From positions 55,922,858-55,986,857 of the forward strand of contig OZ022503.1 of NCBI GenBank assembly GCA_963989385.1: a stretch of DNA of 64,000 bases. Direction: 5' to 3'. Each line of letters opens with the position of its first letter. The stretch's first letter is position 1. Below the pieces are notes generated by a model, which ran no database searches, was not told the origin of the DNA, and saw nothing but the letters and a program-made list of their open reading frames with translations. The stretch is from Ctena decussata (Eukaryota; Mollusca; Bivalvia; Lucinida; Lucinidae). Below are positions 9,898 to 23,000 of this stretch, piece by piece. Made by a program: the position numbers and the translations under genes.

Positions 9898-10910
9898 TAA
9901 ATCAGTCTTGTGTAACTGCTAAAAGATGCAGTTTTCCTTTACAAAGCAATTCAAAAAGTCTAGATCCATCTTATACCTGCCATACATTGGTGGTGTGGTA
10001 CTTCCTGCTGGCTGTTCGTCCATCATATGTGTCTGTCTGTCTGTCCATCAGTGAGAATTTAGACCCATTCAATAACAGGAGTATTTACCAACAGATTGTC
10101 TTCAGACTTGGCATTGGACTTGTTAATGAGCAAACTTTGGTATCTTTTACAGTTGTTGCCCTTGTCAATGTCTAATGTGCTTTTTCAGATGCAGTAACAC
10201 ATTATGGAGAAGTGAAGAAATTAACTTGGAATTATCATAAACACAGCCTTTCTGGAGTTCTTCAGACGAACTGTATTTTGTGTTGAAATTAATCATTTAG
10301 GAGAGTTGATGGTTGTGTCTGTTATGGTCTTGTACCCTGGAGCCTATCCCAGTGGACAGCCTTCAAGGAAGGGAAAGATGGAACACACAGAGAAAGTTAT
10401 TTTGAGATACTGAGTGCTAGAAATGAAATAACACCTCTTGCAAAGTGTGTAATAATTCAATTTTGTGTTCATCACTTGGTGAGCATACAATTCCAAAACT
10501 GGAATCCACCATTGTCACAATGCCGTCACTTGAGAATCAGTGTTGAAATAAACTTTATCCAACTTTTCATGCAAGTGTATCTTCACATCCACACAGCTTC
10601 ATCTCGGCCATGACATACCTAGCTACCATCCTAGGGATCAAAGGTTTGCTCCCCCTCTTCTTCAGCCTTTTGGATGAGACTTTAAACCAAGGTCCCCATC
10701 TCCATATGACCTTTGTGTTAGTGGGACATTAAACCAGAGTTCACACGCTTGCTCATCTGGGCCATATTGTCTGTTTACAAAATATTGCAGGTTCTGTGAA
10801 TAATTATAGTGGGACGTAAGAGACCAACCAACATACCTACTATGCTGTGAATCCATGTTGTCTGGTCAGATTCTTTACTGTTCAGTGTTCAAGACTACGA
10901 AAGTCCACCA
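9898..10910. other. Spacer without recognisable gene
   Basis: No coding exon or repeat that I can identify by comparison within the window. Confidence 0.4.
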
Positions 10911-10914
10911 TTAA

Positions 10915-11152
10915 GGTGGATAGATACATTTTCAGTGGAAGCAACTCCACCATTTTCACTTTTGCCACCCTTCTCCAATGGGATCAACTCTTAAAGGAAA
11001 GAATTTGCTCATATAGGAGCAAATTCTTTCTTTTAAGAGTAGACCCCTTTTGGAAGTTTTTTGTTTTTTTATTTTTTTATCAATGAAAGCAAACACCGAG
11101 CACAAAATTATTTCCCTTTGTAAAAATGGTGGAAAAACATGGAGGTGTACCC
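10915..11152. repeat. F5 foldback element
   Basis: Follows TTAA (10911-10914) with GGTGGATAGATACATTTTC. The central hairpin pairs GGAAAGAATTTGCTCATATA with AGGAGCAAATTCTTTC. The right end near 'gaggtgtacccatg' is degenerate. Confidence 0.75.
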
Positions 11153-11239
11153 ATGCCGCAAACAGTAAACACTTAAATATGACCTGCATCTTTGCTGTTG
11201 CACATGCACTAACGACTCTTCACAAATTTTTATGACTTT

Positions 11240-13160
11240 CCAGTCTTTGGGTATCTCATTATTGCATCTGAACATAAAAAGACAAACACTTCTTTATATA
11301 TAATACTTTTACTAGCAAAGCACAGCAGCATGAGTACATTATATCTCTACAATAGCTGAGTAAATATTTACAGGGACAATGTCAAAAGTTTTGACTGGTG
11401 AAAACTAAATTCTAAAACAAAAGTTACGCAGTGAGCAATCTATGTACATTATCATATACAAATCTCTTCAAAAATAAGTTATTTAGTGGCATTTATTTGC
11501 TCTCCACAACATAGGATAACAAGAATTCCGCAGAACACCGTGTCTCACCTGTCCATGCAGTAGACGGGGCTATCTCAATTCCAAAGTACCCCAAATATGT
11601 AGATCAATCTTGTGTAATTTGACTTTTAGATAGGTTTTTCTCTTCCATAATCCCAAAATCTAAGATGGATCTAGATTTTCAATATTGTTTAACCCGCCAT
11701 CTTATAAATAAATAAAAGTAAGAACTATGTCTGACTTTCTACTAGTCATAATCGAGATAAAAATAAATCTGAGCTCTAGACCAGAGGAGTATTAGGTAGT
11801 CATAAGGGATAATTTATATTAAATCTGTAAAAAAAACATATGTTGTGACCCGCACCAATTCAGATAAGGGGTGATAACATATGTTTTCAAGGAGAAATAT
11901 GAGAAATTATCCTGCAATTATCATCAGCTTCTCTTTCTTATTTAAAGTTCTGAAAATGTACCTCTGTATTTTGTCAAATACCGACACACAAGGAATAATT
12001 ACACAAGAAGGTAATCTTGCATAACACTTTGGGTTTGAACCAAAGTACAGCCCATATCTATCATAAACAACCACATAAAATGTAGCACTTGCAAAACGGG
12101 ACGGCAAACATTGTAAGTTAAAGGATCAGACACCAAGCAGCACTTTCATAAAGGACACTTTTAGTCTTAATCTTTATTCACACTTGAACATTTTTTTTCT
12201 ACGGCACACTGGAATACTTGTGTCTGTCTTCGGTGTGCTGCAAACATATTAAAGGAAAGTTACAACAAATCTGTCTTCTAATGACTTGCATTTTAACAAG
12301 AAACATGTAAATTCCATAAAAACCAGGTTTTCCAACACATACATCTATGAAATCAGAAAAATATCTCAGTTGCAGGAACTGATTCTATTTGCATCCCTTT
12401 GTTTCAATATTTCCACCTTTCTTGATGGGCACAAAAAAATTACTGATAACATAAGCTGTCTTTCTTGTATAGGCATACTTACTATCCACGTCTACATTCC
12501 AACCAATTATCACCAAAGTATCTCCATGTGTATCAGAATTTTGGTATGCACAAAAAATAACCATCAGGGCAGATAACTCAGAAAAAAGCTTGTAAGAGAT
12601 ATTGTTTGTGTTGACCTATGCTACAATCCCAGCAAATCAAACTGTTATTGATTTAAAGACAGAAAAGGAAATAACAATATAGATACGGGGACATAACTGG
12701 AAAAACATGAATTGACACCTGCCCGTCCACACATCCACATTCATTATTTTAATAACCAGAGTGGCATTTAGTGTTAGAAAACCTGGTTAAAATCAGTACT
12801 ACAGAATTTCTTCAAATTTATTAAAAAAAAAACATATCACAATACTGCACAGAGGCACCACGAATTTTTAAGACATGAGAAAAAAATATTAGTAAATTTA
12901 AAACAAACGTTAAATAAAAAAATTGCTAATACAGCCCCATAGCTCCAGACTGACCTAGATAGGATTTTCATGGTATTCTGCGATAATTTGTATTCTTTCT
13001 TCAACAAAAATAAAAATAAATTTGGTAGCCACTTAATGAGAACCATCTCAGTAAGGTGGTTCTACTGAGGCAGAACACGTTCATGGAGAAAAACAAACTC
13101 AGTACTCTCATTAACACAAACCCTTTTCTGAAGCACGGGTTTTGTTTTGTTTCATGTACA
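11240..13160. other. Spacer, possibly including distal CNOT1 3' UTR
   Basis: AT-rich DNA with small remnants: an F7 piece near 11520-11565, F6 near 11620-11710 and an F3-like piece at 11830-11930. Several TTTATT (minus-strand AATAAA) motifs occur, for example near 12170. No exon was recognised. Confidence 0.4.
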
Positions 13161-13162
13161 TG

Positions 13163-13402
13163 TGAGCCGCGACACGACAAAACCAACAATGTGGTTGTGC
13201 GCCCGGCGAAGAATCAGATCAGCCTGGGCATCCACCCAGTCTGATCAGACCCTTTGCTAGGCGCTTAAAGGGTTGCTATAAGGGTTTAAGCTACATCCAT
13301 GCAGACAGTGAAGACTCTGATCAGACTGGGCGGATGCCCAGGCTGATCTGAGTCTGCGCTGGGCGCATAACTACATTGTTGGTTTTGTCGTGTCGTGGCT
13401 CA
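13163..13402. repeat. F1 palindromic element, copy 4
   Basis: Nearly intact: GAGCCGCGACACGACAAAAC ... GTTTTGTCGTGTCGTGGCTC. It would fall in the CNOT1 3' UTR or just beyond it. Confidence 0.92.
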
Positions 13403-13746
13403 TGTATTCTTTTCTTAAATAATGGATTTATCAAAATTCAAAGGTGGTAGAGTCAATTTCAGTTTAGAGTGAAAGATTAGCTAATGTTTTGGACACTAAA
13501 ATGCAACAGAATGCTTTTTTCTTTAAATATGCTAATAAATTTTCCATTTATTCTTGAAGTAATGCCCTAGAAAAATTTGCCCAACATTATATATCAAAAA
13601 GAAACATATGAAAGATAATAATCTTTCAATAGCAAATGAAAAAGTATTTCAACTTGTAGTATCTACAAGTATTTACCTTGCACTCAGGTGCACAACCATT
13701 TTAATGCAACCTTTATCTGAAAATGTTCCAATAAGTCTTCCATGAC

Positions 13747-13752
13747 TTTATT
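13747..13752 (-). terminator. Candidate polyadenylation signal for CNOT1
   Basis: Minus-strand AATAAA about 240 bases past the CNOT1 stop. It is the nearest canonical hexamer I see. Usage cannot be judged from sequence alone because other AATAAA sites lie further downstream. Confidence 0.3.
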
Positions 13753-13993
13753 TTTCTGACTTCACTGTCTTTTTGTTTCAGCTGTATGTTTTAAAAGTTT
13801 AAAGAATCAACTTATCACTTTTAGAATAAGCATCACAAACTTCAGCCATTGGCTGTCTATCTGTATTTGCATGTCACCAGTTTTAGAAACAGATAAAACA
13901 GAACTGGGTTAAAAGTTTCTGTTATTTTTATTATTTCTCCGTTTTCATTCCATAAAATCTGGCTTATCAGCTGAGTTTGGCACATTGACTGGT

Positions 13994-14090
13994 TCATGGT
14001 ACTACTGTGTGCATTTCGGTTATCTCTTGTTCTCTGGTAGCTTGTGTTGTCTTGTGTTGCATGCAAGATCTTGCAACCGATTCAAACAGC
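13994..14090 (-). CDS. CNOT1: CNOT1 exon w24 (last coding exon)
   Basis: Completes the split Lys and reads [16 protein letters not shown], matching the last helix of the NOT1 domain. A tail of about 20 residues unlike vertebrates and a TGA at 13994-13996 follow. Acceptor TTTTTCAG is clear. The joined frame enters this exon correctly from w23. Confidence 0.9.
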
Positions 14091-17000
14091 CTGAAAAATA
14101 AAATTGACAGTTACGATAATGATTCTAACTTTTGGGAAAGGAATGCCCCAAACAAACAGAGCAAACTCTGATCATACTACTCCTTTCAGTATATGCATCA
14201 TTGTTCATGTGCCTGAGCTAACAGCATATGCATCATTTGAGCCGCGACATGAGAAAACCAACAAAGTGGCTGTGCGTCCAGCGCAGACTCAGATCAGCTT
14301 GGGCATCCGCCCATTCTGATCAGACTCTTCCCTAAACGCTTAAACGGTAGCTAAGGGTCTAAACCACTTTCATGCGGACAGATAAGACTCTGATCAGACT
14401 GGGTGGATGCCAAGGCTAATCCGAGTCTGTGCTGGGCGCACAACCACTTTGTTCTCATGTCACAGCTCATTTTTCATGTGCTTGAGCTAACAGCATAGAT
14501 CCAGATCAGGCCTTAAGTTTATAAAACTTTTTTCATGCTATATCAGCAATGCATAAAATTTCGAATTAAAATAAAATTCAAAATGCTCTAAAATACCAAA
14601 AACTTTTCCAATATAAACAATTAATTCTACAATGAAATAACCTTCAAAATAAACAATTCTACAATGAACCCTTCATAAATGGTCAATTCTTATTATCAGC
14701 CACCTTCTTGTAACAGCATTTTTTTTTTTAAACACTGCACTGCAGTTTTAAAGTTCGGTTCGCAAGTCTAAAATGGTCTGAATTCGTTACTCAAATATAG
14801 TCAACTCTCTATATCTCGAAGTCAAATTTCAGCCCAAACTACTGATATCTCAAAGTAAATTTTCTGCTACCAGAAAATTTACTTTGACATATCAGTAGTT
14901 TGAGATAATAGGAGCTGAAATGTAAATAAAAATAGGAAATATATTCTTTGATATGAGAAGATATTTTGAGATATGTATGTTCGAGATATCGGGAGTTGAC
15001 TGTAGGAACTGTGCCAATGATAGTTCTCCAATAACTTGAGCTAGGTGTGAACAACAAATACTGACACACTTTGCATATGTGTGAAATCTATATTTATATT
15101 TTTGAATTTCTAATGATCAAAAAACTTAGGAAAACTGAGAAGAGGCTGATTTGACTATGCAAATGCATAGGCAAGGTGGGCCAGTGCTACAGATAAGAAG
15201 GGGTAACAGGGTTGATTCATAGATAATTTTTCTGATTTCTTAATAAAAACATGTTGTGACCCCTCATTTGAACCGTCTCTAAGAGACGGTTCTAATGATG
15301 GGTCACAACTATGTTTTTATGGAAAAATAAGGAAAATTATCCCTAAATCATCTCTGTTACCCCTTCTTACCTGGAGAACTGGGAGATGTTGTAATGTCCC
15401 TATTCATGTGAAGCCATATTAAAAGCACAGTATCCGAACGCACTGTACCCTCTCTTCCGGTTTTCATAGCGTTGAATCGAGAGTACAAAATTCGCTTATA
15501 ACCAGTAGCCGGAAATCATTATGTTTTGAGTTTTTATCCGGAATCTACTGCGTCATCTATAGTTATTCAGCTTCGAAAATGTAAAGAGGTAAGTTTAATA
15601 TAATTTTCTCTTCGGTCTTTTACTTTATTACCCTGTACATTGAAAAACTCCTTGCCGTCGCAGATTTTTTTTCCGAACAGCTTAATTTAACACGAGATTG
15701 TGTCGTGCAAAACTTAGCTATGATTCTTTTATCAAAACTAACAAACTGTAGATTGATAACGCCTTCCGTTTATTCTAAAGATTTTTTATAAAACATGTAA
15801 GAAAATGCTCAAAATGGTTTAAGAATCATGCCAAGGGCGATTTGAATACTGTACCAATTACTACCCACCCATACACGACATTGTACAGGGTAATAAAGTA
15901 AAAGACCGAAGAGCAAATTATATTAAACTTACCTCTTTACATTTTCGAAGCTGAATAGCTATAAATGACGCAGCAGATTCCGGATAAAATCTCAAAACAT
16001 AATGATTTCCGACTACTGGTTATAAGCGAATGTTTGTACTCTCGATTCAACGCTATGAAAACCGGAAGAGATTGTACATGTAGTTCGGATACTGTGAAAA
16101 GATCAACTTACTTTTCTATTTCTGGGGCACAGTGAACAAACTCGTGAGTCCAGAACTTAAACTGTGGATTCTTGATGAGTTCAATGAAGGTGATCAGCAA
16201 TCCCCAGGGGTGAGGCCGATTCACTATCAGTCTCTCCAGTAGCACCCTAGAACATGAACAAAAATATTAAAACATTTTCACTTTACTGTAAAATTTTAAG
16301 TATTGGGACAGATAGGTCTGAGCAAACAGTGCAAACCCAGATCAGACTGCTCCAAAAGGAGCAGTCTGATCAGAGCCTGCACTGAATGCCATTTCATCTG
16401 CATCTTCTGGATGCATTATGTCATTGAACAAGACCTGTCGCCAGACAGGACAGCTCGCCTGAATCTGCGCTTGTCCATCTTCAAGTGCTAGTATTTGTTT
16501 GTTTCTTAGGGGTGGGGATGGTGCTGAGTAAAATTTCCAATCAATATCTATCATTATACCAAATATAATTCAAATCCATCTAAGGATTTAGAAACTATGA
16601 GATTTCAAAGACTTTGACATAAAACTTTAACATAAAATTTCTGTAAGTCGGTGACCTTGACCTATAGGTCATGTGCAGGGGTGGGGATGCAGCTGAATAA
16701 AATTTCTAACCAATATCTATCATCAAAACAAATATAAATCAAATTGATCAAAGGGTTTAGAAAGTATAACATCTAAACAAAACAAACATAAAACTGCTAA
16801 GTTTGTGACCTTGACCTATAGGTCATGTCCAGGGGTGGGGATGTGGTTGAACAAAATTTCAAACCAATATTTATCATCATACTAATTATAATTCAAATTG
16901 ATTAAAGGGTTTAGGAACTCTGAGGTCTTAAAAACTTTAACAGAAAACTTTAACAGGAAATGTCTAAGTCTGTGACCTAGACCTAAAGGTCATGGGCAGG

Positions 17001-20000
17001 GGTGTGGATACTGCAGAATAAAATTTCAGACCAATATCAAGCATCATACCAAATATAATTTAAATCAATTAAAAGGTTTACAAACTATGAGATCTTCATA
17101 ACTTTAACGTAAAACTTTAACATAAAATTTCTAAGTCCGTAACCTTGACCTATGGGTCAGCAGGGGTGGGGATGGTCTTGCATAAAATTTCTAACCAACA
17201 TCTATCATCATACCAAATAAAATTTTAATCAATTTAAAGGTTTACAAATTATGAGATCTTAAAAACTTTAACGTTAAACTTTAACATAAAAATTCTAAGT
17301 CTGTGACCTTGACCTATGGGTCATGACCAGGGGTGGGGATGGTCTTGAAGAAAATTTTGGACCAATATCTATCATCATACCAAATATAATTCAAATTGAT
17401 CTAAGGGTTTAGAAACTATGAGATCTTAAAAACTTTAACATAAAACTTTAACATTTTGCTAATGCCGCCGCTGACGCCGACACCGGGGGTAGTACAATAG
17501 CTCTTCCTGAACTTTGTTCAGGCAAGCTAAAAATAAAACTGTTCTACTTTTAAGACAATTACCGTAATTATTTTAGGTGTCCCAATTCTTAGAAATTTAC
17601 TGTAGTTGCCTCAGATGAAGGCTTTATTCTTTTAGATTAAAAACAGTGTCACAATATGTCATGAGGGTGGAGTGAAAGACTCAACATGGATTTCAGCCAG
17701 TTATGTTACTGATGTTCATGTGATGTTGCAAGTTGAGCCCATTATGTTATGTGCACTGTTCTGCCCTCTAGCAGTTCCCATCTTTACAATAAGCAATCTC
17801 TAATCCCTAATATCAGTAGAATGTCTTGGTGTTAGATGAAAGAGTTAAGAATACTGGATGAATAAAAATTAAATGAAAATGTAAAAAAATAACTGATTTC
17901 ATTTTGCCATTTTTACAGCCAAATACAGGCTGCATTCCTGATTTACCCAATTTTTTATATTTTCCCCCCCAATACTGAGATTTCATTAAGATTTATTCCC
18001 AAATTTGTAAGGCAGAAAATGTATCCCAAGGGAATCAATAAAATCACTGAATAATGTTTATTTGTTAATTTGTTAATTAATGTATACGAGAAGCCTTTTC
18101 AATACTTTCACCAACGTATATAATTATCCAAGAGTTCAATTTTAGCACATGACAAATACATCAAACCATTTCTGACCAGACCACAAACAGTACAGTCCCT
18201 GATTAGCCTGCATATAATCAATCTGACTTCCGCTTGGCTTCCCTGGATAATGCGGCCCTTCCAAATTGATGTCTACTCTTAATGGAAAGAATCTGCTCCT
18301 AGAATCCCCAACTTACATGGGAGATAAATTCTGTTTTGGTCAAAACTATGTCCATTCATCTTATGGTGTATGGTTGGGCATACCTTCATCATGTTTTTCT
18401 GCCATTTTTTGCAAAGGGGAACTACTTTCCAATGATTTCCTGCTTGCTTCACACGATGATGCAGCCCTTCCAAATTGATGTCTACTCTTAATGGAAAGAA
18501 TTTGCTCCTTGGGGAGCAAATTCTTCCCTTTAAGAGTTGACATCTGTTGAGGTCAACGTGAGGAGGGCGACAAAAATAGAACATAGAGTTGCTTCCCTTG
18601 AAAGTGAACCCCTATCACAGTAGGTTCCTCATACCTGGTTATCTGCTCTTGTATTGCTTCTGTGTTAGCCTCGGCGAACAGGTAAAGCAAAGTACAACTA
18701 AAGTAGTGGGTGTGGCTATTCGGATATCGCAGCTGGTTTGCAATCGCTGTTAGGAAGATGTATCGTCCTGAAAGGGTGAATGAATACAGAATAGGATCAT
18801 TAAAGCATGTAACACAATGTGAATCTTTCATGGACCTGAGATTTGGGTACAGCAGTAATTTGGTCAGGGTGATACTAATGTTTGACAGAATATGCCCTAA
18901 CTGCTATCCTGAGAAAGGATTTTTCTTTCGGACTGAAAAGACCTATGGTTGATTCGTGTTCCTGTATAGTATTTAAACTTTCTTTAGTTAGTTTAAACGT
19001 ATCTTATTGCCAAATAATCTATACAGCAACTGGGTTGGACCACATGTTCATGAAACTTTCTTTCAAAATGCAGTATTGTCCCCTTTATTATCCTATAAAC
19101 TAGACTACAGAGGAATATAAACCAAACAAGCTTGAAAAGCTCATCTGTCTTATTTTCCTCTGTAATTAGTATCTGTATAACCTTATTCACTTTATAACAC
19201 TATGCCTTGCTGTAGACCTCAAATATCAACGCTCATGATAAGATGGGGTTTTGTGTTTAATTCAGGGATGAGTTTTCTTATTTCGCAATAAAAACTTTTG
19301 TGTGACCCCTCATTTGGTTCTAATGATGGGTCACAAGGTAAGTGTTTATCCAGAAATATGGAAAATTATCCCAAAATTATCCCTGTTACCCCATATTTTC
19401 TGGAGCACTGAGGACTTGAACAGTCACAATGAATTCAGTATCAAGATGTGCAGCCAGATTCTGGAAGTTTTTCATAAATGTTAATAAAGTCTGCAAGACT
19501 CTAGCAGATTTCAGTCAAAGTCTGCCAGATTCTGGAAAATTTCCACAAATGTTGTTAAAGCCTGCCAGATTCTGGAAGAATTCAATGAATGCTATTAAAG
19601 TCTGCCAGATTCTGGAACATTTCTAATTTATATGTGTGACCCATTGAGAATTTCTGGAAGATGTCCAACTATGACATGTGTCAGAGACTCTCACAGAGGA
19701 TTAAAAGTGCCAGTGTCAAGGTGAATAGGAACTAATTCTTCCAAACAAGAATTGGTCTCCAATTCAAATTCAAAGACACCTTCTAACAAAAAGAATTTGC
19801 TCCCTTATGGAGCCAATTCTTTCCTATCAGAGGCCACTTCATCCTCCAGGGAAGCAAACACGATCTCACAAAAGTTGTTTTGATTTGTAACATGAATTCC
19901 GTGGAATGTGGTGTCTCGCCTGTCAGAGAATTGTCTCAAAACGGAGCTAAACCAGAAAACAAAAGTTCCTGCTGCTGTGGACACCAGAAAATTAATACAT

Positions 20001-23000
20001 ATCTTGCTTCTGCTAGTCGCAGCTGTGACAAAAATGATGGAAAAAACATGAAGGTGTAACCAGTTAATGAAACCATCTTACCTTCAGTATCGAGATCCAC
20101 TGCCAGATTCTGGAAGATGTCCATGTGAGACGAGTGAGCTATAGTGCTCATACTGGGTGTTAGTCCTTTGGTGTGAATGTGCTGTATGGCCTGGGTGCCT
20201 ACGTATAGAACCAGGGCATTCATCATCAGAATGTTGTATCTGGAACCAGGCTCTGTTGACTGAAGTTAAGTAACAAAGTCAGTTAACACTTAAGGCTCCG
20301 AAAATGAAAATGATTGAAATTGCAAACAGTGAAGATCCAGACGAGGCGCCTCATAATGAGCCGCCTTATCTGGATCTACACTGTCTACCCTTTGTCTTTG
20401 AACTAACCTGTAACAACCTCACACTTAAAATATGCACTGAAAAGTCAAATTAGGTAAAAGCCTCAGACAAACAAATGCACATCTTTTGTAAAATATTCTT
20501 GGACAAATTCCAACGGCTCAATGATAGGTGCAAATTAGGTAAAGCCTCAGACAAACAAATGCACATCTTTTGTAAAATATTCTTGGACAAATTCCAACGG
20601 CTGTGCATTAATTTCCCATATGGTAAACTTTCCATTTTGTTTTTTAAGGGTTAATTTAATAATGATCCAAAATATTGGGATGAATGTGCCTGAATAAACG
20701 TGCATACCCAGATCAGACTTACAGCAAACAGAGTAGACCCTTATCAAACAAAATCAACATGTGACTTTGTAATATGTAAACTAAACATAGCCTTCCTTGT
20801 CAAGATCTCAACCACATCATGGATTCTATTAAATAATCTTACCTGTAAGCTGCTTCTCAAATCTGAGAGGAACGTCACTGGAGATCGGGTTTTCAAATAG
20901 GAATCTAAATCCTGAAAGATAGAAAAGAAAATCAAGTAGACCTGTAAACTATAGATCAAATTATTTTCATCTTTTCATCCCAAATTTGCTCTGTTTAATA
21001 CACCTTTAGTCCGAACAGTTACCTGTATCTTTTAGTAAAATTTGTATACTCATCTGGATTAAAGTTTGCACAAACCTACTGGCCAGATGGATGGACAAAA
21101 TGATGGACAGATGGAAAACCAGGCAACTATATTGCACCTTACTAAAGCAGATGCAACAAAACTGGTAAAAAATCATGCTGTATGGATACTCCTCCATAGC
21201 CACCATTTTTTGCAAGGGAGACAATGCTGTTTATTTGCTTCCCTGTGGATGAATCCCTTTTCATTAGTGGGCTAGTCTTATAGTAAAAGAATCTGCTGTC
21301 AGAGAATTCTCAGAAGGGCTTCTCAGAAAGGCAAGAATTTGCTCTCTAAGAGCAAATTCTTTTCTATAAGAGTAGCCTCCCCCCACCCCCCCTAACTGTG
21401 AGAAAGGGCAATAATTACTTCCAAAGCCAAGTGATCTCCCTTGGAAGTGCATCCATATATGAGCCGCGACGCGAGAAAACCAACAATGTGGTTGTGCGCC
21501 CAGCGCAGACTCAGATCAGCCTGGGCTGCTAAGCGCTTAAAGGCTAGCTTAGAGTGTAAACTACCTCCATGCGGACAGCGAAGACTCTGATCAGACTGGG
21601 CGGATGCCCAGGCTGATCTGAGTCTGGGCTGGGCCCACAACCACATCGTTGGTTTTCTCATGTTGTGGCTCATATCTTAAGATCTCTTTTGCTCAACCAT
21701 GACAACCCAAATGTGACTTACCTTTTTAAATGAAGCTGGCTGAATCATGCTGGAAAAGTTGGTGAGAATTCTTGGCGGCTGTCCTATGTCGGCCAGCATG
21801 TCTACCTTAAGGTTTGGCGTGAATGGGTCTGGTAGTCTCATGTTACGTGGGAAAGCACTGAGGATAAGGTTTCTCATCTGAATACAGTTTGGCGAGATGA
21901 CATCACAGAAGGCGTAATGATAATCACATAGGAATTCGGGAAAATCGTGTAACAAGACTAGAAGTACTCGGAGAGTTCCCTGCAATTGTAAATAGTAGTG
22001 TTAAGGAAAGTATGTACATGTACCTCTAAATTTTGTAGTGCTAAGAAACATATGTAGCTCTAAGTTTTGTAGTTTTAATAAATGTCTCGGTGAGACACCT
22101 CTTATGAGGGTCACAATAGATGTTTTTATAAAGAAATATAAAAAATTATCTTTGAATTATCCCCTTTACCCCTATCTTATCTGAAACACAGTGTATGCCT
22201 GCTTGGTCATTGCCCCTATGTATGCAAACATATTTGCAAGAAATGATCCAAAATTATCATCAAATACAGTCAAACCTGTCCTAAGGGATCATTCTATTCA
22301 AGGTCACCTGTCTCTAGCAGCCCCCTTTTTGATGTCCCTTGAACCAAAATAAAGTGCAAATGGACCTGTATTAAGGGGTCACCTGTCTTCCCCTATCAGT
22401 TTTATGTGTCCCCTTGGGTGACCTGTTAAAGCAGGTTTGACTCTTATCTAGAGCTCCACAATTATACATTTACAGATTAAATATTCTCACGATTTTTTAA
22501 TAGGTTTTGGGAAATTAGCAAACATAAAACTTTGCATATATCAAATGATTTATGGTAATTTTACCTAGCAAAGCATCCCTTTTCTACACTGAGGCTGAAA
22601 GGGAAACTCTTGAGTGCATTTTCAGACAATGGAACAGAATAAGTTCCAAGTCAAATGACTGAGTTTGTTAATGAGTCTTATGACTATAATGAATCAGCAT
22701 CTACAACAAACTGTTTACCTTGTAGAGAAAATGTGTTGGCTTAGTGAGATCAGCATTTCTCAGGAACGGTGACAAGAACTTGAACAAGTCGACCAACAGC
22801 TGGGCATACATTCCCCACCCCTGTAAAAAGAACCAAACGCACACTACAGATGTAATTAACATAGGAGCAATGAGTTGTCCTGCAACAAAACTTCTACTAA
22901 AGCATGTATACCATATCTATTTGGTATAATACATGACTTTCTTTTTCCAAAAGTACCCAAATCTGTAAAGCAGTTGTGTGTAATTCTGTTTTTCTCTTCC

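Noticed and set aside
16429..17530. CRISPR-like array
   Set aside because: The 154-167-bp units are full tandem repeats without unique spacers, bounded by transposon ends, in an animal genome.
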